DNA from: Christiangramia flava JLT2011
GTDB taxonomy: Bacteria; Bacteroidota; Bacteroidia; Flavobacteriales; Flavobacteriaceae
DNA: 64,000 bases
Reading direction: 5' to 3'
Assembly (NCBI RefSeq): GCF_001951155.1
Contig: NZ_CP016359.1
Coordinates: forward strand, 3,248,001 to 3,312,000
How positions within the stretch are numbered: the first letter of the stretch is position 1; each line of letters starts with the position of its first letter. The position numbers and the translations under genes are program-made. The notes below the pieces were generated by a model. That model was not told where the DNA came from and made no database searches. It was given only the letters and a program-made list of their open reading frames with translations. This document shows, in pieces, positions 19,001-26,964 of the stretch.

Positions 19001-19709
19001 CGGTGTTCTGATAATAATCTGGAATATCAGCCGATTTTGGTGCGAATTGTTCCAGTTTGGGACCTTTGATAAAAGCAACGTTATCACGGTAGGCAGAAAC
19101 GATCTCATTGGGATGTGCTTCCGAAGTTTTCCTGATCATTTTGAAAAGCGATTGCGGCTTTTCTTTTCCGTCGATCACAAAAGTGCCGTTGAAGATCTTA
19201 TGGCGGCAATGTTCCGAATTCACCTGTGAAAAGCCGAAGACTTCAGAATCGGTTAATTTTCTTCCCAGTTTTTCAGAAAGAGATTCGAGGTATTTTACTT
19301 CTTCGTCATTCAGCGCGAGGCCTTCCTGCAGGTTATATTCCGCAATATTGTCAATCTCTTTGATGGGGTCGGGATTGATATGGATATCAAAAATATCCTG
19401 ATCCAGTTTCTTATACTTCTGGGAAAGCATCGGGTCAAAATCGTGAAAATGTTCATCCACGCGCATAAATTCCTCGATACGAATGATACCGTGAATACCC
19501 ATATTTTGGGTGATTTCCACGGCATTGGTACTCCAGGGAGTGATCATGGCGGCACGCGGACCAACAAAAAAATCTGCCAGCGCAGATTTATTGATTTGTT
19601 GAGTATTTCCGAAAAGCCAGTTAAGCTTACTAATTTCCTGAGCCGAAAGTTCAGAATGCGTTTCTACCGCATAAACTTTCGTAAGTTGGTTTCCGAAGAA
19701 AAGGATCAT
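16047..19709 (-). CDS. purL: Phosphoribosylformylglycinamidine synthase (single-chain PurL)
   Basis: 1220 residues, the large single-chain form. The synthetase part shows LSEKLGRKLTDSEVFGFSQVNSEHCRHKIFNG (in pieces), FNGAATGSGGEIRDRLAGGK and GHDVASGGLITTLLEM. The glutaminase part is C-terminal: AVGGFSNSDVLGSAKGWAG, the nucleophile in LSLGVCNGCQLFIELGLI, and a His-Glu pair near the end (MPHLERSTFPW). It makes FGAM from FGAR, ATP and glutamine in purine synthesis. Transcribed alone, with a TAAATTTG -7 box 32 bases before the start and a terminator behind. No other pur gene is adjacent; purB lies 37 kb to the right. Confidence 0.97.
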   Translation of the reverse strand: MILFFGNQLTKVYAVETHSELSAQEISKLNWLFGNTQQINKSALADFFVGPRAAMITPWSTNAVEITQNMGIHGIIRIEEFMRVDEHFHDFDPMLSQKYKKLDQDIFDIHINPDPIKEIDNIAEYNLQEGLALNDEEVKYLESLSEKLGRKLTDSEVFGFSQVNSEHCRHKIFNGTFVIDGKEKPQSLFKMIRKTSEAHPNEIVSAYRDNVAFIKGPKLEQFAPKSADIPDYYQNTEFDSVISLKAETHNFPTTVEPFNGAATGSGGEIRDRLAGGKGSLPLAGTAVYMTSYSRLQKDRKWENGMKERNWLYQTPMNILIKASNGASDFGNKFGQPLISGSVLTFEHEEHDRKLGYDKVIMLAGGIGYGKADQAKKDTPQKNDKIVILGGENYRIGMGGAAVSSADTGEFSSGIELNAIQRSNPEMQKRAANAIRGMVEAETNPIVSIHDHGAGGHLNCLSELVEETGGKIDLDALPVGDPTLSAKEIIGNESQERMGLVIGEAEIAKLKRIADRERSPMYMVGNVTGDHRFVFEGSESGKKPMDLDLSDMFGSSPKTIMNDQSIDRKYQPLSYSPEKIQEYLEQVLQLEAVACKDWLTNKVDRCVSGRVAKQQTAGPLQLPLNNVGVMALDYKGKNGVATSIGHSPVSALVDPVAGSRNSIGEALSNIIFAPLEKGIKSVSLSANWMWPCNNEGEDARLYDAVEAVSEFAIDLGINVPTGKDSLSMKQRYKDGEVLSPGTVIISATGHCDDITKVIEPVFQRNAGDIYYINLSQDSFKLGGSSFAQILNKVGDEVPTIKDSKKFKNAFNAIQTMIKKDMIVAGHDVASGGLITTLLEMCFADVNLSADLDLSGLAETDSAKLLFNENCGIVFQASNDMAEQFLKEVGVACFKIGKVAPGTSLKIQNNDDSFEFDIPKLRDKWYQTSFLLDEKQSGKDKAAERYHNYKEQPLEFKFPAHFTGALPEINSDKPKIKAAIIREKGSNSEREMARAMHLAGFDVKDVHMTDLITGRETLEDIKFIAAVGGFSNSDVLGSAKGWAGAFLYNEKAKKALDDFFAKDDTLSLGVCNGCQLFIELGLINPNHDQKPKMLHNESHKFECNFTSVEIQKNNSVMLSSLAGSKLGIWAAHGEGKFSFPYEEEKYQIVGKYGYEGYPANPNGSHYNTAMLTDDSGRHLVMMPHLERSTFPWNWAYYPKDRNDAVSPWLEAFVNARKWLEKK

Positions 19710-19741
19710 TTAGTCGTTGTTTGTGTTGTTTTTGAAAGGAA

Positions 19742-19749
19742 CAAATTTA
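19742..19749 (-). promoter_or_regulatory. -7 promoter box of purL
   Basis: The minus strand reads TAAATTTG, an exact TAnnTTTG, with the purL ATG 32 bases downstream. A TTG at -33 is not evident. Confidence 0.6.
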
Positions 19750-19838
19750 TGATTTTTTTGTCGGTTAAAATGAAAATTTAAGAAAGGAAAATTCTTCCTG
19801 AAAGACAAATTTTGTATCTTTTATCAAATGTTTTCATC

Positions 19839-20408
19839 GTGATTTTCTTCCAACTAAATATCCGTTTCTGGCTAGGGATGATGTTGATATTTCTAGCTCA
19901 AACTTGTTCGATCCAGGGTCTCGAAGAAAATACTGGTACGGAACAGATACGGATCAATCACTACAAGCAATCTGCTTTTGGAATGGAGCCAATGCTGGTA
20001 ATGCTGGTACAGGCAGGGGATGACATAGGTTCCGGCCGGTGGGAAAACTTTTATGATAATATAGCGGGCTTCGATTACGAGTCTGGATATATTTATCAGT
20101 TAAAAGTGAGAAAGAAAAAGGTAAAAAATCCACCACAGGATGCCAGTTCTGTACAATTTACATTGGTAAAGGTTATATCAAAAGAGGCGGTGAATCCTGA
20201 TGAACATTTTACTATCAAATTAAAATGGGAGAATACCAATTTTGCTATCGCTGATGCAAATGGGCAATACTCATTATTATCGGAATATGATATTGACTGC
20301 AATTCACTTTGTGACGCACTCACCAATGCACTGGATCATAATGAAGAGGTTACTGGCACTTTCATCCATGGCCAGGATGGCAGCCTTATCTTAAAATCTA
20401 TTGATTGA
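19839..20408 (+). CDS. DUF4377-like exported protein
   Basis: About 189 residues. The pattern RINHYKQSAFGMEPMLVMLV ... GRWENFYDNIAGFDYESGYIY ... LKVRKKKVKNPPQDASSVQF resembles the DUF4377 domain (residues about 35-110 of the mature part), whose function is unknown; such proteins often carry a META/HslJ-like C-terminal region, which the last 60 residues could be. The N-terminus is hydrophobic (FWLGMMLIFLAQTCS), fitting export; the Cys is not in a good lipobox. The start is uncertain: GTG at 19839 is chosen because it gives a normal signal length; TTG at 19812 and ATG at 19878 are also in frame. It is divergent from purL and ends 4 bases before the convergent rsmB. Confidence 0.7.
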   Translation: MIFFQLNIRFWLGMMLIFLAQTCSIQGLEENTGTEQIRINHYKQSAFGMEPMLVMLVQAGDDIGSGRWENFYDNIAGFDYESGYIYQLKVRKKKVKNPPQDASSVQFTLVKVISKEAVNPDEHFTIKLKWENTNFAIADANGQYSLLSEYDIDCNSLCDALTNALDHNEEVTGTFIHGQDGSLILKSID

Positions 20409-20412
20409 AAAA

Positions 20413-21624
20413 CTATTTTTTCTCCAGAAGCGCCATGTAAAAACCGTCATAACCGCTGTCACTTGAAAGGATCTTTTCATCTTTCAGCAGTTTGAAATCT
20501 TTTCCTTCGTCGGAATTCAGGAAAAACTCTACCTGTTTTTGATTTTCTGAAGGCAGAACAGAACAGGTGGCATAGACCATTTTCCCACCTTTTTTAAGCA
20601 TTTTTGAATACTGCTGAAGAATTTGCTGTTGCGTTTCCCGAATTTTATCCAGGAACTCCGGCTGAAGTTTCCATTTAGCATCGGGATTCCTGCTCAGAAC
20701 TCCCAGACCGCTACATGGCGCATCGATCAGTACACGATCAGCAGAGTTGTAAAGCTTCTTGATCACTTTATTATTATCGATACTACGCGTTTCGATATTA
20801 TGTGCACCGGCTCTTTTCGCGCGGCGTTTTAATTCCTTCAGTTTATTTCCGTAGATATCCAAAGCGATGATCTGGCCTTTGTTTTCCATCAAAGCAGCCA
20901 GGTGAAGGGATTTTCCTCCCGCGCCGGCACAGGTATCTACCACACGCATTCCAGGTTTCACATCAAGGAAATCGGCAACCCTTTGCGAACTGGCATCCTG
21001 AACCTCAAAAAGTCCATTTTGGAAAGCCTTAGTTTTAAAGATGTTTGCCCGCTCTTTCAAAACAAGGGCATCGGGATAATTCTTCAGGTTGTGGGTTTCA
21101 ATTTCTTCCTGTGCCAAAACAGCCACCAGATCTTTTGGAGTGATCTTCAAACGGTTTGCCCGAATGACTACCGGCGCCTGGTTATTCAAAGCTTTGATTT
21201 CCCTGGTCCAGGTATCTGCTCCGAGTTCCTTTTCACCTAATTCATCCATCCAGTCTGGAATAGATTCACGGTATTTCCGGGTTTTACTCAGCTCATCAAA
21301 GCGACCTTTGATCCGTCGTTCCGGGGTGCCGGCAAATTGCGGCCAGTCTGGTAGCTCAATTCCTCGCAGCACCGCCCAAACGGTAAACATTCTAAAAAGA
21401 TCTTCGCGTTTGAATGGCTGTTTGACATCTGCAATTTCGGAATACAATCTTTTCCAGCGAACGATATCATAGGTAGTTTCAGCAATAAAACTGCGATCTC
21501 GAGAACCCCAGCGCTTATCGCGCTTCAGCGTTTTTTCAATGACCTTATCGGCATAGCTTCCTTCATTAAATATTTCTGAAAGGGCATCTATTGTAGCAAA
21601 AACAAGGTTTCGGTGTAATCGCAT
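20413..21624 (-). CDS. RsmB-like 16S rRNA (cytosine-C5) methyltransferase
   Basis: 403 residues from the ATG at 21624; the frame stays open 24 codons further but that extension overlaps the divergent gene and its promoter, and MRLHRNLVFATIDAL is the normal N-terminus. N-terminal NusB-like helices (about 1-140) precede a NOL1/NOP2/Sun Rossmann methyltransferase: VVDTCAGAGGKSLHLA (SAM), ALDIYGNKL, VLIDAPCSGLGVLSRNPDAKW and MVYATCSVLPSENQKQV. The Cys residues of DAPCSG and ATCSV are the two catalytic cysteines of m5C RNA methyltransferases. The target could be 16S C967 or another site. Confidence 0.9.
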   Translation of the reverse strand: MRLHRNLVFATIDALSEIFNEGSYADKVIEKTLKRDKRWGSRDRSFIAETTYDIVRWKRLYSEIADVKQPFKREDLFRMFTVWAVLRGIELPDWPQFAGTPERRIKGRFDELSKTRKYRESIPDWMDELGEKELGADTWTREIKALNNQAPVVIRANRLKITPKDLVAVLAQEEIETHNLKNYPDALVLKERANIFKTKAFQNGLFEVQDASSQRVADFLDVKPGMRVVDTCAGAGGKSLHLAALMENKGQIIALDIYGNKLKELKRRAKRAGAHNIETRSIDNNKVIKKLYNSADRVLIDAPCSGLGVLSRNPDAKWKLQPEFLDKIRETQQQILQQYSKMLKKGGKMVYATCSVLPSENQKQVEFFLNSDEGKDFKLLKDEKILSSDSGYDGFYMALLEKK

Positions 21625-21675
21625 AATTCTGTTTTTTAAGGCCGCAAAGGTACGTTTTTTTGAAAGGGAAACCTT

Positions 21676-21683
21676 TATATTTG
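21676..21683 (+). promoter_or_regulatory. -7 promoter box for the BNR-like lipoprotein gene
   Basis: TATATTTG matches TAnnTTTG and lies 15 bases before the ATG at 21699. It supports starting the downstream gene at 21699 and not at 21660. Confidence 0.6.
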
Positions 21684-21698
21684 ATTCAAAATGCAATC

Positions 21699-22766
21699 AT
21701 GAGAAAACTCTTTCCGCTTTTATTGATTTTGCTTGTAGCCTGTAAAAACGAGCAAAAGAACACTTCCGAAGAAGCCGATACACCTAAACTTTCTAAAAAA
21801 TATACCCAGGTCAACATTGAGCCGATACTTGAAAATGATTCACTGAGCATCAGAGCTATCGAAATTATTGGAAAAAACGTGGTTTTTGCCGCAAACAAGG
21901 GTTCCTACGGTTTGTTCAATTCCGCTAATAAAGTCTGGAAAATCAGCACTCAGGAATTCGATACGATCACTCCGGAATTTCGTTCGCTGGCGAGTACAGC
22001 AAATGATTTCTTTATGCTGAGCGTTGGAAGTCCTGCCTTACTGTACAAAACCGGCGATGATGGGAAGATGAAACTGGTTTACCAGGAAGACCATGAAAAA
22101 GCTTTTTATGACGCCGTGGCATTTTGGAATGAGAATGAAGGAATCGCCATTGGTGATCCAACCGATAAATGCCTTTCTATGATCGTGACACGCGATGGGG
22201 GGCAAAACTGGGAAAAATTAGATTGCAGTATGTTGCCAAAAGCTGAAGAAGGTGAAGCAGCTTTTGCTGCCAGCAATTCTAATATCGCCATTCAGGGAGA
22301 CGAGGCCTGGGTTCTTAGTGGTGGCGTTAAATCACGAATCTATCATTCTACTGATAAAGGTCATACCTGGGAAGTTTTCGACACCCCGCTACTACAGGGA
22401 GAACCTACACAGGGTGGATATTCCATGGACTTTTATGATGCGGAAAACGGAATCATTATCGGTGGAGATTATACCAAACCGGAAGGAAATTCTGGAAATA
22501 AGGCAATTACTTCGGATGGAGGGAAGACCTGGAAACTGATTGCCGATGGAAATAATCCCGGCTACAAAAGCAGTGTACGTTACTTTCCAAATGGTGATGC
22601 AAAGCATATTGTGGCGGTTGGTTTTACGGGAATCGATTATACTTCAGATGGGGGAGAGACCTGGAAAAATCTATCCGAAGAAGGATTTTACACGATCCGG
22701 TTTTTAAATGATTCTACCGCCTATGCCGCTGGAAAAGGACGAATTGCCCGGTTAGATTTTCGGTAA
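21699..22766 (+). CDS. BNR/WD40-like (Ycf48/sortilin-type) beta-propeller lipoprotein
   Basis: 355 residues from ATG 21699, which gives the SPII signal MRKLFPLLLILLVAC (Cys15). The mature protein has recurring Asp-box-like motifs: VTRDGGQNWEKL, STDKGHTWEVF, TSDGGKTWKLI and TSDGGETWKNL, spaced as blades of a beta-propeller (BNR repeat; HCF136/Ycf48 and sortilin VPS10 relatives). Often labelled oxidoreductase in databases without evidence. It is likely anchored in the outer membrane or periplasm; ligand unknown. It is divergent from rsmB and followed by a hairpin at 22771-22804. Confidence 0.85.
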   Translation: MRKLFPLLLILLVACKNEQKNTSEEADTPKLSKKYTQVNIEPILENDSLSIRAIEIIGKNVVFAANKGSYGLFNSANKVWKISTQEFDTITPEFRSLASTANDFFMLSVGSPALLYKTGDDGKMKLVYQEDHEKAFYDAVAFWNENEGIAIGDPTDKCLSMIVTRDGGQNWEKLDCSMLPKAEEGEAAFAASNSNIAIQGDEAWVLSGGVKSRIYHSTDKGHTWEVFDTPLLQGEPTQGGYSMDFYDAENGIIIGGDYTKPEGNSGNKAITSDGGKTWKLIADGNNPGYKSSVRYFPNGDAKHIVAVGFTGIDYTSDGGETWKNLSEEGFYTIRFLNDSTAYAAGKGRIARLDFR

Positions 22767-22770
22767 AATA

Positions 22771-22804
22771 ATAATCCGACAATCAATGAAGATTGCCGGA
22801 TTAT
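22771..22804. terminator. Hairpin between convergent genes
   Basis: ATAATCCG-A-CAATC and GATTG-C-CGGATTAT form a 13-pair stem with one mismatch and a six-base loop. There is no T run on the plus side; on the minus strand TATTATTTT follows. It probably ends transcription from one or both sides. Confidence 0.65.
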
Positions 22805-22857
22805 CAACTACTAACTAACCAAAAAACTAAATATGAATAGCGTTACCTACTCATTTC

Positions 22858-23304
22858 TTAGGACTGTCCGCGGTCTTTTTTAGACCGGTATTCTTTAATC
22901 AATTTTTTGTGAAATTCATCTTCCAGCTGCTGGAGTTTGATAATGTCTTTGGCTGACATAATATTCTTCAGATCCCGAAACAGCTGCTTTTTGATCTTAT
23001 ACTCTTCACTTTCCACGGTTAGGAACTCGGTCATCAGCTTATCTGCCTCGTCCTCGCTCATACATTCCACGTTATTGAGTTCAATGTGTTCTCGCTCGTA
23101 TAATTTCCGCCGCTCCACCTCATATTGATTGTAGATGGGCCAGAACTTTTCAGCAACCTTATCACTGAATTTCATTTCCTGTGTAAAATAGGCGACTTTC
23201 AAAGCTTTGATGCGCTCATAGCGCTCCTGAGGATCTTCTTCCTGAGCACTAACAACCTGGCCAAAGGCCACTACCAGGAAAATGGTAAAAATTAGATTTT
23301 TCAT
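22858..23304 (-). CDS. Periplasmic Spy/CpxP-like helical protein of the ECF operon
   Basis: 148 residues from ATG 23304, one base after the stop of the anti-sigma gene; the frame upstream of this would overlap that gene and lacks a signal. MKNLIFTIFLVVAFGQVVSAQ is a signal peptide. The mature part is highly charged and helical: ALKVAYFTQEMKFSDKVAEK, FWPIYNQYEVERRKLYEREH, and a long C-terminal helix. Such proteins are annotated in Flavobacteria as sensor of ECF-type sigma factor and resemble Spy/CpxP, LTXXQ-like chaperones or metal sensors in the periplasm. Its place as third gene behind sigma and anti-sigma supports a sensor role, by inference. Confidence 0.75.
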   Translation of the reverse strand: MKNLIFTIFLVVAFGQVVSAQEEDPQERYERIKALKVAYFTQEMKFSDKVAEKFWPIYNQYEVERRKLYEREHIELNNVECMSEDEADKLMTEFLTVESEEYKIKKQLFRDLKNIMSAKDIIKLQQLEDEFHKKLIKEYRSKKDRGQS

Positions 23305-23305
23305 A

Positions 23306-23833
23306 TTATTCCAGTATATCTGCCCGATCATCAAGGTTTTCTTCGAGATAATCATACACGGCATCCGAATTCACGTTTTCAAAGTCGGCATCATCAACAA
23401 GTTTGCCATCATCAAAAATAAATTCTGAATAGTCATCGGTGTCGAGGTCAATAATGCCCATATCGTAACCTTCATCAATATAATCTTCCATTACGGAAAC
23501 TTCTATATCATCCCAGCTCACAGCTTGAGAAGGTTTCGATTTGAAAAGATTTGCGAATAACAAAAGGCCAATAACCACGACTGCAGCAGCATACGTCCAG
23601 AATTTCCCTCGATAGAACGGCACAACTTTCGGTTCAGGCCGGTCTATTTTCGAGAAAATTTTCTGTTCAAGATTTTCAAAATAGTCATCAGGAAGGCCAA
23701 AACCGGGCTCAGCGACAGGAATGTTCTGTGTGTCATCCAGCTCATTCATAATACGAGAAGACAGGTCACTAAAATAGTTACCTGGCACTCGAAAGCCTGA
23801 ATCCTGATCATATTTTGAAAATTTCTTCTTCAT
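23306..23833 (-). CDS. Probable anti-sigma factor (single-span membrane protein)
   Basis: 175 residues. Residues 1-80 are cytosolic and carry two copies of one motif, FRVPGNYFSDLSSRI and FGLPDDYFENLEQKI. A transmembrane helix follows (FWTYAAAVVVIGLLLFANLF, about 86-105), then a very acidic C-terminus, presumably periplasmic. It starts 32 bases after the ECF sigma gene, which is the usual site of a cognate anti-sigma factor. There is no zinc (HxxxCxxC) anti-sigma motif. The role is inferred from position and topology. Confidence 0.72.
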   Translation of the reverse strand: MKKKFSKYDQDSGFRVPGNYFSDLSSRIMNELDDTQNIPVAEPGFGLPDDYFENLEQKIFSKIDRPEPKVVPFYRGKFWTYAAAVVVIGLLLFANLFKSKPSQAVSWDDIEVSVMEDYIDEGYDMGIIDLDTDDYSEFIFDDGKLVDDADFENVNSDAVYDYLEENLDDRADILE

Positions 23834-23865
23834 GTGGTCTTTTGACTATTGGTATTTTAAAAGGT

Positions 23866-24411
23866 TTAATTGGTTTTTAAAAATTCTTCAATCTTTTTCA
23901 CCGCGATATGATAGGAGGCTTTCAAGGCTCCTTCACTTGTTTCCAGGATTTCTGAAATTTCCCGGTATTTTAGTTCCTGAAAATATTTCATATTGAAAAC
24001 CTGCTGTTGTTTTTCAGGAAGGGTCGCGATGGCTTTTTGTAATTTTAGCTGGATCTCATCACCTTCGAAATACACATCACTTTCCAGGTTATCGATGATC
24101 TTTTCCTGAAGTTCTTCCGAAGAAATCTTTAGTCTGCGGGCTTTATGATTTAAAAAAGTAATGGCTTCATTGGTAGCGATGCGGTACATCCAGCTGTAGA
24201 GCTTACTGTCTCCTTTGAATTTCTTGATATTTCGATACACCTTTAGAAAGGTATTCTGGAGCACATCATCTGCATCATCATGATCTTTGACCATGTTCCT
24301 AATATGCCAGTAGAGCCGCTGCTGGTAATTGTTTACCAGCTCACTGAAAGCTTCCCTCGCAGTCTTATCGTCCTGGAGCCTTGCTATAAATTGCTCTTCG
24401 GAATTATTCAA
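23866..24411 (-). CDS. RNA polymerase sigma factor, ECF family
   Basis: 181 residues. Region 2 is at about 20-90 (LYWHIRNMVKDHDDADDVLQNTFLKVYRNI and YSWMYRIATNEAITFLN), region 4 at 125-178 (LPEKQQQVFNMKYFQELKYREISEILETSEGALKASYHIAVKKI, helix-turn-helix). It is a typical sigma-70 family ECF factor without a C-terminal extension. It is first in a three-gene unit with a membrane anti-sigma and a periplasmic helical protein, so it probably answers an envelope signal. Confidence 0.92.
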   Translation of the reverse strand: MNNSEEQFIARLQDDKTAREAFSELVNNYQQRLYWHIRNMVKDHDDADDVLQNTFLKVYRNIKKFKGDSKLYSWMYRIATNEAITFLNHKARRLKISSEELQEKIIDNLESDVYFEGDEIQLKLQKAIATLPEKQQQVFNMKYFQELKYREISEILETSEGALKASYHIAVKKIEEFLKTN

Positions 24412-24580
24412 TTTTAAAGATTATTGGAATTTAGATCGGGCGATAAAGGTAGTAAAAGGTGGTATAAAGAAAAATTTAAATCTCTACCTCTGAAAAGAAA
24501 GTAAAATCTTACAAATAACACTTCTTAAATCGATGAAATACATAAAATATTGACAAAAAGCATATTTTATTTGTGACGTA

Positions 24581-24727
24581 TAGGTTTGATTCCTACATTT
24601 ACCTCATTACGAAATAATTCAACCTTTTTTTGCCCTTAAGATTGAATTCAAAGATCGTTTCCAGCAGCCCCAAAGTGGAAACGGTATATTGATAAAAAAC
24701 GGATGGACCTACCATCCGTTTTTTCAT
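24581..24727 (+). ncRNA. Candidate structured small RNA with its own terminator
   Basis: The 370-base gap 24412-24781 holds no gene. Within it TAGGTTTG (24581-24588) matches the -7 consensus, followed by three hairpins: AATTCAA/TTGAATT (24616-24648), CGTTTCCA/TGGAAACG (24656-24683, perfect 8 bp, loop with CAGCCCC) and a strong terminator AAAAACGGATGG/CCATCCGTTTTT (24694-24726). A transcript of about 135 bases would end 55 bases before the next gene's start, so it is not simply its leader. No family is recognised. The rest of the gap (24412-24580, 24728-24781) shows nothing clear. Confidence 0.5.
24694..24727 (+). terminator. Rho-independent terminator in the gap before 24782
   Basis: AAAAACGGATGG pairs with CCATCCGTTTTT around a short ACCTA-type loop, followed by T. 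No plus-strand gene precedes it within 1.9 kb, which implies a non-coding transcript. Confidence 0.85.
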
Positions 24728-24781
24728 TTCTCTTGTTTTACACCGTAAATTTTAAGATTTTAGTCAAAAAGATGGTTAAAA

Positions 24782-25132
24782 ATGAGAAATCTTCAAATTC
24801 TTCTTTTTGTGATATTAATGGGTTTTTCTGCTCTGGCTCAGGATAAAAAACCAGTTATTGGCGATCGTTTCGTCCTTCATGTTTCTGAATATCATCATTT
24901 GGAATCATTGCTAGCACCTCAGAAAAACTTCATTTTAAAGAAAAATGGAGTTGTCAATTTCAAAAGCCTGCATGGCGTTCCATTATATGTTAGTGCCGTA
25001 AAAACTAAAAAAGCTTATACCAGGTTAATCCTGAAAAGACTGGATGGTCGAAAATTTTTCAATGCATTTTCCAGTATTTCGGTGAACTATGAGCAAGCAT
25101 TGGAATTGGGAGAAATTCAGCAGAAGAACTAG
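24782..25132 (+). CDS. Small secreted protein of unknown function
   Basis: 116 residues. MRNLQILLFVILMGFSALAQ is a clear signal peptide cut after LAQ. The mature 96 residues are basic with short alternating hydrophobic stretches (RFVLHVSEYHHLESLLAP, NFILKKNGVVNFKSLHGV, YTRLILKRLDGRKFFNAF). I do not recognise a domain. The spacing and composition resemble small flavobacterial proteins sometimes mislabelled dihydroorotase; there is no amidohydrolase motif. Its last four bases overlap the end of the convergent ABC transporter gene. Confidence 0.7.
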   Translation: MRNLQILLFVILMGFSALAQDKKPVIGDRFVLHVSEYHHLESLLAPQKNFILKKNGVVNFKSLHGVPLYVSAVKTKKAYTRLILKRLDGRKFFNAFSSISVNYEQALELGEIQQKN

Positions 25133-26952
25133 TCAAAAGATTGCATTTCCACCAGCTTTTTGTAGGTTCCGTTTTTGGCGATCAATTCCTGATGTTTTCC
25201 CTGTTCCACGATCTCCCCACGTTGCATGACCACGATATTATCAGCGTTCTGGATGGTGGAAAGTCGGTGGGCAATTACTACTGAAGTACGATTTTTCATC
25301 ATATTTTCCAGGGCTTTCTGAACCAGTTTTTCACTTTCGGTATCCAGGGCCGAAGTGGCTTCGTCGAGGATCATTAGTGGTGGATTCTTCAGCACGGCCC
25401 GGGCAATAGATAAACGTTGTTTCTGCCCGCCACTTAATTTATTCCCGCTGTCCCCAATATTGGTTTCCAGTTGCTGGGGCAAATCTTTCACAAATTCCCA
25501 GGCATTGGCAACCTTGAGTGCATCGATAATTTCTTCATCGCTGGCATCTGGTTTTCCCAAGATAATATTATTCCGCACCGTATCATTAAAGAGAATACTG
25601 TCCTGAGTGACCAAGCCCATGAGGTTGCGCAGTGATGATTTTTTAATTTTTTTGATATCTATACCGTCCATGGAAATCGAACCTTTCTGAACGTCATAAA
25701 AACGGGTGATCAGGTTGGCAATGGTTGATTTTCCTGAACCAGATTGACCCACCAGTGCGACGGTTTTTCCCTTTGGTACTTCTATGCTGAAGTTTTTCAA
25801 CACCTTTTCGTCTTCGTAACTGAAGTTTACCTGATCGATACTAATTTTTTCGTCGAACGCTCTTTTTTCAATCGCATCAGGGGCATCGGTAAGATTGGAA
25901 GGGGTTTCCAGGATTTCTAGGATTCTTTCCGCAGCCGCATTTCCTTTCTTCACGCTGTAGGAAGCTTTGGAAATTTGTTTGGCGGGAGTTAAAATATTAT
26001 AAGCGAGACCCAGGAACGCTATAAAAGTAGCCGCATCAAGTGTACCATCTACCAGTACCATGTTTCCACCGAACCATAAAATGATCACGATCACAAAGAT
26101 CCCGAGGAATTCACTGGTAGGGGAAGCTAAATTTTGGCGATTTATGAGGCTATTCAGAATATTATTGAGCCTGCTGGTGGATTCCTTAAAACGGGCATCA
26201 AAACGCTTCTCTGCATTAAAGCCTTTGATGATTTTTAAACTGGAAAGTGTCTCTTCCACGATTCCCAAAAAATGCCCGTTTTCCTGCTGCGCTAAATTGG
26301 ACTGTTTTTTTAGTTTTTTTCCAATTAATGAAATAACAAATCCGGAAATAGGCAAAAAAACAAATACGAACAGGGTGAGCTTGGCGCTCATCAGCAACAT
26401 GGCCAGAATAGTGAAAAGTATCGTCAACGGCTCCCGAACGATGAGTTCCAAAACCGATAAAAACGAAACCTGAACTTCATTGACATCCGCAGTAATTCGG
26501 GAAATAATATCTCCTTTTTTCTTTTCAGAAAAATAGCTTACCGGGAGTTCCAGGATCTTATGGTAGAGTGCATCGCGAACATCCTTTAGTACACCGTTCC
26601 GAAGAAAGGTGAGAAAAAAAGATGACAGGTAGCCAAACAGGTTTTTCAGGAAAAACAGGGCTACCACGATACCGCAAATAAAGATGAGTGCAGAAATCTC
26701 GTCTTCATTCACGCGTTGTGTCACATAGAAATTGAAATAATCAACGGCGTAGTCTTTTAAATGACCAATTCCTTCCCAGACAGGTTGTTCGTTTACCCGT
26801 TCGGTCTTGTCAAACAGGACCTTAATCACTGGAATGAGCGCGATGAACGACAGCGTACTGAAGATCGCATAGAAAATATTACAAATGATATTCAGTATCG
26901 CGTAAATCTTATAAGGTTTCGCGAACTGAATGATTTTTCGAAAATAGGTCAT
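25129..26952 (-). CDS. ABC exporter, MsbA-like (fused permease and ATPase)
   Basis: 607 residues. Six transmembrane helices lie in about 15-330, including the coupling-type segment ELPVSYFSEKKKGDIISRI. The ATPase follows: Walker A VGQSGSGKST, Q-loop LVTQDSILF, signature LSGGQKQR, Walker B LMILDEATSALD and H-loop IAHRLSTI. It is a half-transporter that dimerises and exports a lipid, peptide or drug. Position at the end of DUF4199-GT2-phosphohexomutase suggests envelope glycolipid traffic, as for MsbA. Twelve bases separate it from the mutase gene. Confidence 0.92.
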   Translation of the reverse strand: MTYFRKIIQFAKPYKIYAILNIICNIFYAIFSTLSFIALIPVIKVLFDKTERVNEQPVWEGIGHLKDYAVDYFNFYVTQRVNEDEISALIFICGIVVALFFLKNLFGYLSSFFLTFLRNGVLKDVRDALYHKILELPVSYFSEKKKGDIISRITADVNEVQVSFLSVLELIVREPLTILFTILAMLLMSAKLTLFVFVFLPISGFVISLIGKKLKKQSNLAQQENGHFLGIVEETLSSLKIIKGFNAEKRFDARFKESTSRLNNILNSLINRQNLASPTSEFLGIFVIVIILWFGGNMVLVDGTLDAATFIAFLGLAYNILTPAKQISKASYSVKKGNAAAERILEILETPSNLTDAPDAIEKRAFDEKISIDQVNFSYEDEKVLKNFSIEVPKGKTVALVGQSGSGKSTIANLITRFYDVQKGSISMDGIDIKKIKKSSLRNLMGLVTQDSILFNDTVRNNIILGKPDASDEEIIDALKVANAWEFVKDLPQQLETNIGDSGNKLSGGQKQRLSIARAVLKNPPLMILDEATSALDTESEKLVQKALENMMKNRTSVVIAHRLSTIQNADNIVVMQRGEIVEQGKHQELIAKNGTYKKLVEMQSFD

Positions 26953-26964
26953 TTAAAACTTTGC

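Noticed and set aside
19380..19781. Plus-strand frame of 133 codons across the purL start
   Set aside because: Antisense to well-conserved purL coding sequence, no signal, promoter or recognisable domain.
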